From Glebionis coronaria (Eukaryota > Streptophyta > Magnoliopsida > Asterales > Asteraceae): a DNA stretch of 64,000 bases. The translations under genes and the position numbers were made by a program. Shown here in pieces: positions 59,887 to 64,000 of the stretch. Under the pieces are notes generated by a model that saw only the letters and a program-made list of their open reading frames with translations, made no database searches and was not told the DNA's origin. The stretch spans positions 359,742,639 to 359,806,638 of the forward strand of contig CM046879.1 in the NCBI GenBank assembly GCA_025667525.1, read 5' to 3'. The stretch's first letter is position 1. Every line of letters begins with the position of its first letter.

Positions 59887-62800
59887 GGTTTCTAACTTTC
59901 TTAAAATGTTTAAACAACTGAATTTCAATATCTCCTTTGCTGAGGCTCTCACTCACATGCCGAAGTATGCCAAAATGTTTAAAGATCTTCTCAGTGATAA
60001 GGAGAAACTCCTCGATATCGCTCAGACCCAACTTAATGAGAATTGCTCCGCAGTGCTCTTAAGAAAATTACCCACCAAACTTGGTGATCCGGGTCGTTTC
60101 TTGATTCCTTGCAACTTCCCTGGGGTAGAGAATTGTATGGCCCTAGCCGATCTAGGTGCTAGTATCAACTTAATGCCTCTAAGCGTTTGGAAACAATTGT
60201 CTCTACCCGAGCTAGTCCCCACACGAATGACTTTGGAATTAGCCAACCGTACGGTTGCTTATCCGATGGGGATAGCCGAAGATGTCTTCGTCGGTGTCGA
60301 CAAATTCACCTTTCCGGCGGATTTTGTTGTTGTTGACTACGAAATGGACCCCCGTGTTCCATTAATCGTTGGACGTCCATTCTTGAGGACCGGTTGCACT
60401 CTCATTGATGTAGCCGCGGGCGAATTAATCATGAGAGTTGGTGACGATAAAATCATCTTCAACATGGGAAAACTTTCTAAGCAGCCTTCTGAAAACGAGA
60501 GTGTTAATTTCATTGACGTTCTGGATGAGGCTTGTGAAGAAAATTTCAAAGACGCTTGTAAAAGTGGTTCTTCTTCTCTTCCCATTGTTGAGACCGTTGC
60601 CTCTATTGCTCCATCAGTAACTCCATTTGGAGAAAGTGATTTCATTTTGAAAGAATTTGAAGCAACTTTGGGAGATCTAGACTTACAATATGACGATTCT
60701 CCCTCCAATTGGGATGAATACATTCGTACCATTGAGAAACTTCTCAATGAGGACCATATTTCTACACTATCTCCTAAGGATATCTCTATCGATGATCTGA
60801 ATTTGACTACGCCTTCCATCGAAAATCCTCCGGATTTAGAGCTTAAGGATCTGCCGTCTCATCTCGAGTATGTTTTCCTTGAAGACAACAAGAAGTTACC
60901 CGTCATCATCGCAAAGGACTTGAAAGAAGAAGAAAAATCTCGACTTATCGCCGTGCTGAAAAATCATAAGAAAGCGATTGCTTGGAAAATCTCTGATATT
61001 CGTGGAATTGATCCTCACTTTTGCACACATAAAATTCTCATGGAGGACGATTTTAAACACACTATTCAAAACCAAAGAAGGGTGAATCCTAAGATCCATG
61101 ACGTTATCAAAAAAGAGGTTATCAAACTTCTTGATGCGGGAATGATCTACCATATCTCGGATTCACCATGGGTTAGTTCCGTCCATTGTGTGCCTAAGAA
61201 AGGCGGAATCACCGTTGTGCCCAATGAAAACAACGAGTTGATTCCTACTCGTCTCGTTACAGGGTGGAGAGTTTGTATAGACTATCGCAAACTCAATGAT
61301 GCTACGAGAAAGGATCATTTTCCCCTTCCTTTTATGGACCAAATGCTTGAACGTCTAGCGGGTAATGACTATTACTGCTTTTTAGACGGCTTCTCAGGGT
61401 ATTTTCAAATTCCCATCGATCCTAAAGACCAAGAGAAAACCACATTCACTTGTCCTTATGGAATATTTGCTTATAAAATAATACCTTTCGGCTTATGCAA
61501 TGCTCCTGGGACTTTCCAAAGGTGTATGATGGCTATCTTCCATGACATGGTTGAAGAAACTATGGAAGTCTTCATGGATGATTTCTCGGTCTATGGTGAC
61601 TCCTTCTCTTCTTGCCTTGCCAATTTGGAACACATGCTTAAGCGGTGTGAAGACACTCGCCTTGTTCTAAATTGGGAAAAATGTCATTTCATGGTAAAAG
61701 AAGGCATTGTGCTTGGACATAAAATCTCAAAAGCCGGTCTTGAAGTGGACCGTGCTAAAGTGGATGTCATAGCCAAATTACCTCCACCTTCAACCGTGAA
61801 GGGTGTGAGAAGTTTCCTTGGTCATGCGGGCTTCTATCGTCGATTCATTCAAGATTTTTCTAAAATCGCTCGCCCGATGACCCACCTCTTGGAAAAAGAT
61901 ACTCTTTTTATCTTTTCTAAAGAGTGTCTTGAATCCTTCAATCTTCTTAAGGACAAGCTAACTAAGGCACCGGTCTTGGTTACCCCTAATTGGGAGCTAC
62001 CTTTTGAATTGATGTGTGATGCTAGCGACTTTGCTATTAGAGCGGTTTTGGGACAAAGAGTGAACAAACACTTCCAACCAATCCATTATGCTAGCAAGAC
62101 AATGACGGGGGCTCAATTGCATTATACCACTACCGAAAAAGAGCTTTTAGATGTAGTGTATGCTTTTGAGAAATTCCGCCCCTATCTTTTTTTCCCCCAC
62201 AATCGTGTACACCGATCATTCCGCGTTGAAGTACTTGTTGACTAAGCAAGATTCTAAGCCAAGACTTCTTCGTTGGGTTTTGCTCCTCCAAGAATTTAAA
62301 ATTGAAATTTGTGACAAAAAGGGATCCGAAAACCTAGCCGCGGATCATCTAAGTACACTTGAGGATCCTTATCAAGGGGATCATCCGAATCAAGAGATCA
62401 ATGACTCTTTTCCCCTTGAGGCCTTAATGTCTATCAACTCCAATCTTTATGACACCCCGTGGTTTGCGGACATTGCAAACTACTTAGAGGGTGGTATTCT
62501 CATCGAAGGGTTAACATCCCAACAAAAGAAGAAGTTCTTTAAAGATGTTAAGACTTACTTTTGGGATGACCCTTATACCTTCAAACAATGTGCTAATCTG
62601 ATTATTCGTTGGTGTGTTGATGGACCAGCAGCTTTAGACATTCTCGAAGCTTGCCATAAAGTACCCACCGATGGTCATTTTGGTCCCAACTGCACCGCGA
62701 AGAAAGTGTTTGACTCGGGATTCTATTGGCCCACCATTTATCATGACGCTCACGGTATGGTTAAAAATTGTGATGCTTGCCAACACCAAGGTAAGATCAC

Positions 62801-63239
62801 ACATAAAGATGAGATGCCTCAAAATTTCATACAAGAATGTAAAATCTTTGATGTATGGGGCATCAACTTTATTGGGCCATTTCCATCATCTAAAGGGAAC
62901 AAGTACATCCTCGTAGATGTTGACTATGTTTCTAAATGGGTTGAAGCAAAAGCTCTCCCTACGAACGGTGCGAGGGTGGTTGTGAACTTTCTAAAGCAGC
63001 TTTTTGCTCGATTCGGTGTTCCTTGTGCTATCATCAGTGACCGCGGGACTCATTTTTGCAATGATCAATTTGCTCGAGTCATGGCTAAGTACGATGTCAA
63101 TAACCATCTTTCCACCGCTTATCATCCTCAAACAAATGGTCAAGCCGAGATATCTAACCGTGGATTGAAGAGAATATTAGAGCGAACTATGGGAGAGCAT
63201 CGTGCCTCGTGGGCCGATAAGTTAGATGATGCTTTGTAG
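59887..63239 (+). pseudogene. E pol: protease, RT, RNase H, integrase
   Basis: Open from 59906. Protease DLGAS; RT with FMDDFSVYGD; RNase H with [12 protein letters not shown], where a Gly of D is Arg. A frame change in a T/C run near 62188 leads to the frame 62160-63239. Integrase zinc region [10 protein letters not shown] and CDACQ. The first catalytic Asp is Asn (WGINFIGP against WGIDFMGP in D). SDRGTHF and GQAEISN are kept. TAG at 63237-63239 replaces a Trp codon. Not functional. Confidence 0.92.
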
Positions 63240-63240
63240 G

Positions 63241-63270
63241 CTTTCCACTGCTTATCATCCTCAAACAAAT
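63241..63270 (+). repeat. 30-base templated insert at an E integrase deletion
   Basis: Copy of 63108-63137 with one C-to-T difference. It lies where about 300 bases of integrase present in D are missing. Confidence 0.9.
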
Positions 63271-63541
63271 CATTCATGATGCAAGGATTAAGAACCGAGA
63301 GTTCCACGTTGGTGATAAAGTTTTACTCTTTAACTCTCAGTTGAAGATCTTGTCCGGCAAGCTAAAGAGCCGTTGGTCTTGTCCATTCACCGTCGACAAA
63401 GTCTTCCCATATGGCACCATTGAGTTTTCTCAGCCAAATGGGCCAAATTTTAAAGTGAATGGCCAGCGCGTGAAGTTGTACTTTGGTGAGGACATCTTTC
63501 ATGAGATGATTCCATCCCTCACCATGTTTCCCTTGAATTAG
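63271..63541 (+). pseudogene. E integrase C-terminal remnant
   Basis: After the deletion the sequence matches the end of D pol: [13 protein letters not shown] codons near 63310, then [18 protein letters not shown] to SLTMFPLN and a stop at 63539-63541. Confidence 0.85.
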
Positions 63542-64000
63542 TTATGGGTCGAGTCAGGCTCGTGACTCGGTTAACAAAAACAAGCGCTTCTCGGGAGGCA
63601 ACCCGTTGATCTATCCTTTACCGTTTTCATAATAAGAGTAGGGGAGCCCCGTATGTGTTTGTTGTCTTGTTTCTTTTTATGTGCATGGATTAAAGCTTCA
63701 AAGAGCACTTTTGATGACATTTGACGAACCGTGATCCCGTGTACCCGTCTTCTTGGTTCTATCCTAAACTTTCGTGATTCAATATTTCATATCTTATATG
63801 TTCATATTGGAATCAGTATAGTTGTCCTTTCCTTAGCAAGATTTAAACAACGTGCACAATGTCCTAAGTGTAGGGGAGTTTACTCCCAAATGCTTAAACA
63901 TTGAGGACAATGTTTATATCAAGTGTAAGGGGGACTTCTATCAAAGTAAGTGGTCTTTTCCATGAATTTTCCCTCATTTTAACCGGAAAATTTGATTTTT
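63542..64000 (+). other. E 3' UTR
   Basis: No gene. It contains AAGTGTAGGGG-like runs near 63634, 63866 and 63922 and the same 9-bp hairpin as D at 63895-63916 (TAAACATTG / CAATGTTTA, loop AGGA). Confidence 0.75.

Larger units (their letters stand above)
56017..64000 (+). mobile_element. Element E: decayed Athila-type relative of D, 5' part and body
   Basis: 5' LTR, Asp-type PBS, gag, pol and 3' UTR follow in order; the 3' LTR is off the window. Proteins and non-coding signals match D closely in order. It is inserted in the gag remnant of F. Confidence 0.92.

Overview
The window is plant nuclear DNA made almost entirely of nested LTR retrotransposons. I see no host gene that looks intact. 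Initiator-Met and Asp-type primer binding sites (PBS), Tekay-, Athila- and Sire-like polyproteins and a Helitron point to a dicot. The style of the Sire-type third ORF and the Athila polyprotein suggests Asteraceae, but that is recall, not a database result.

Layout, left to right. (A) 1-5028: 3' part of a Tekay-like Ty3/gypsy element, inserted in the 5' LTR of (B). (B) 5029-15565: a Tekay-like element with about 3-kb LTRs whose body is collapsed to a gag start joined to an integrase. Its 3' LTR carries a complete non-autonomous Helitron (10351-13796, minus strand). (G) 15566-16916: remnant of an antisense LTR element, with a 200-bp tandem duplication. (C1) from 16917: an old Sire-type Ty1/copia element (LTR, gag, pol, third ORF) whose third ORF is split by three insertions: D (27021-37989), C2 (38820-50059) and F (from 50278). 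(D) is a young antisense Athila-type element with a 5-bp target duplication, two 1573-bp LTRs differing at about eight sites, and one open 1894-codon gag-pol frame. (C2) is a second Sire-type element with its own target duplication, about 18 LTR differences and a 2.9-kb internal inversion. (F) is a decayed antisense relative of B, in whose gag region (E), a decayed sense-strand relative of D, is inserted (56017 to the window end).

The most interesting signals are not genes. Each Sire-type and Athila-type LTR has its own short-motif array at an equivalent place. In C1 and C2 the same element-specific motif also recurs through gag, the integrase-RT linker, the pol-third-ORF spacer and the third ORF. 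Both Sire elements end gag at a stop codon lying inside a plant branch-point consensus, 19-20 nt before a CAG that is in frame with pol, so splicing may separate gag from pol. Athila and Tekay elements share a hairpin with an RGGR loop just before a purine run. D is the only element here that looks able to supply its own gag and pol proteins.
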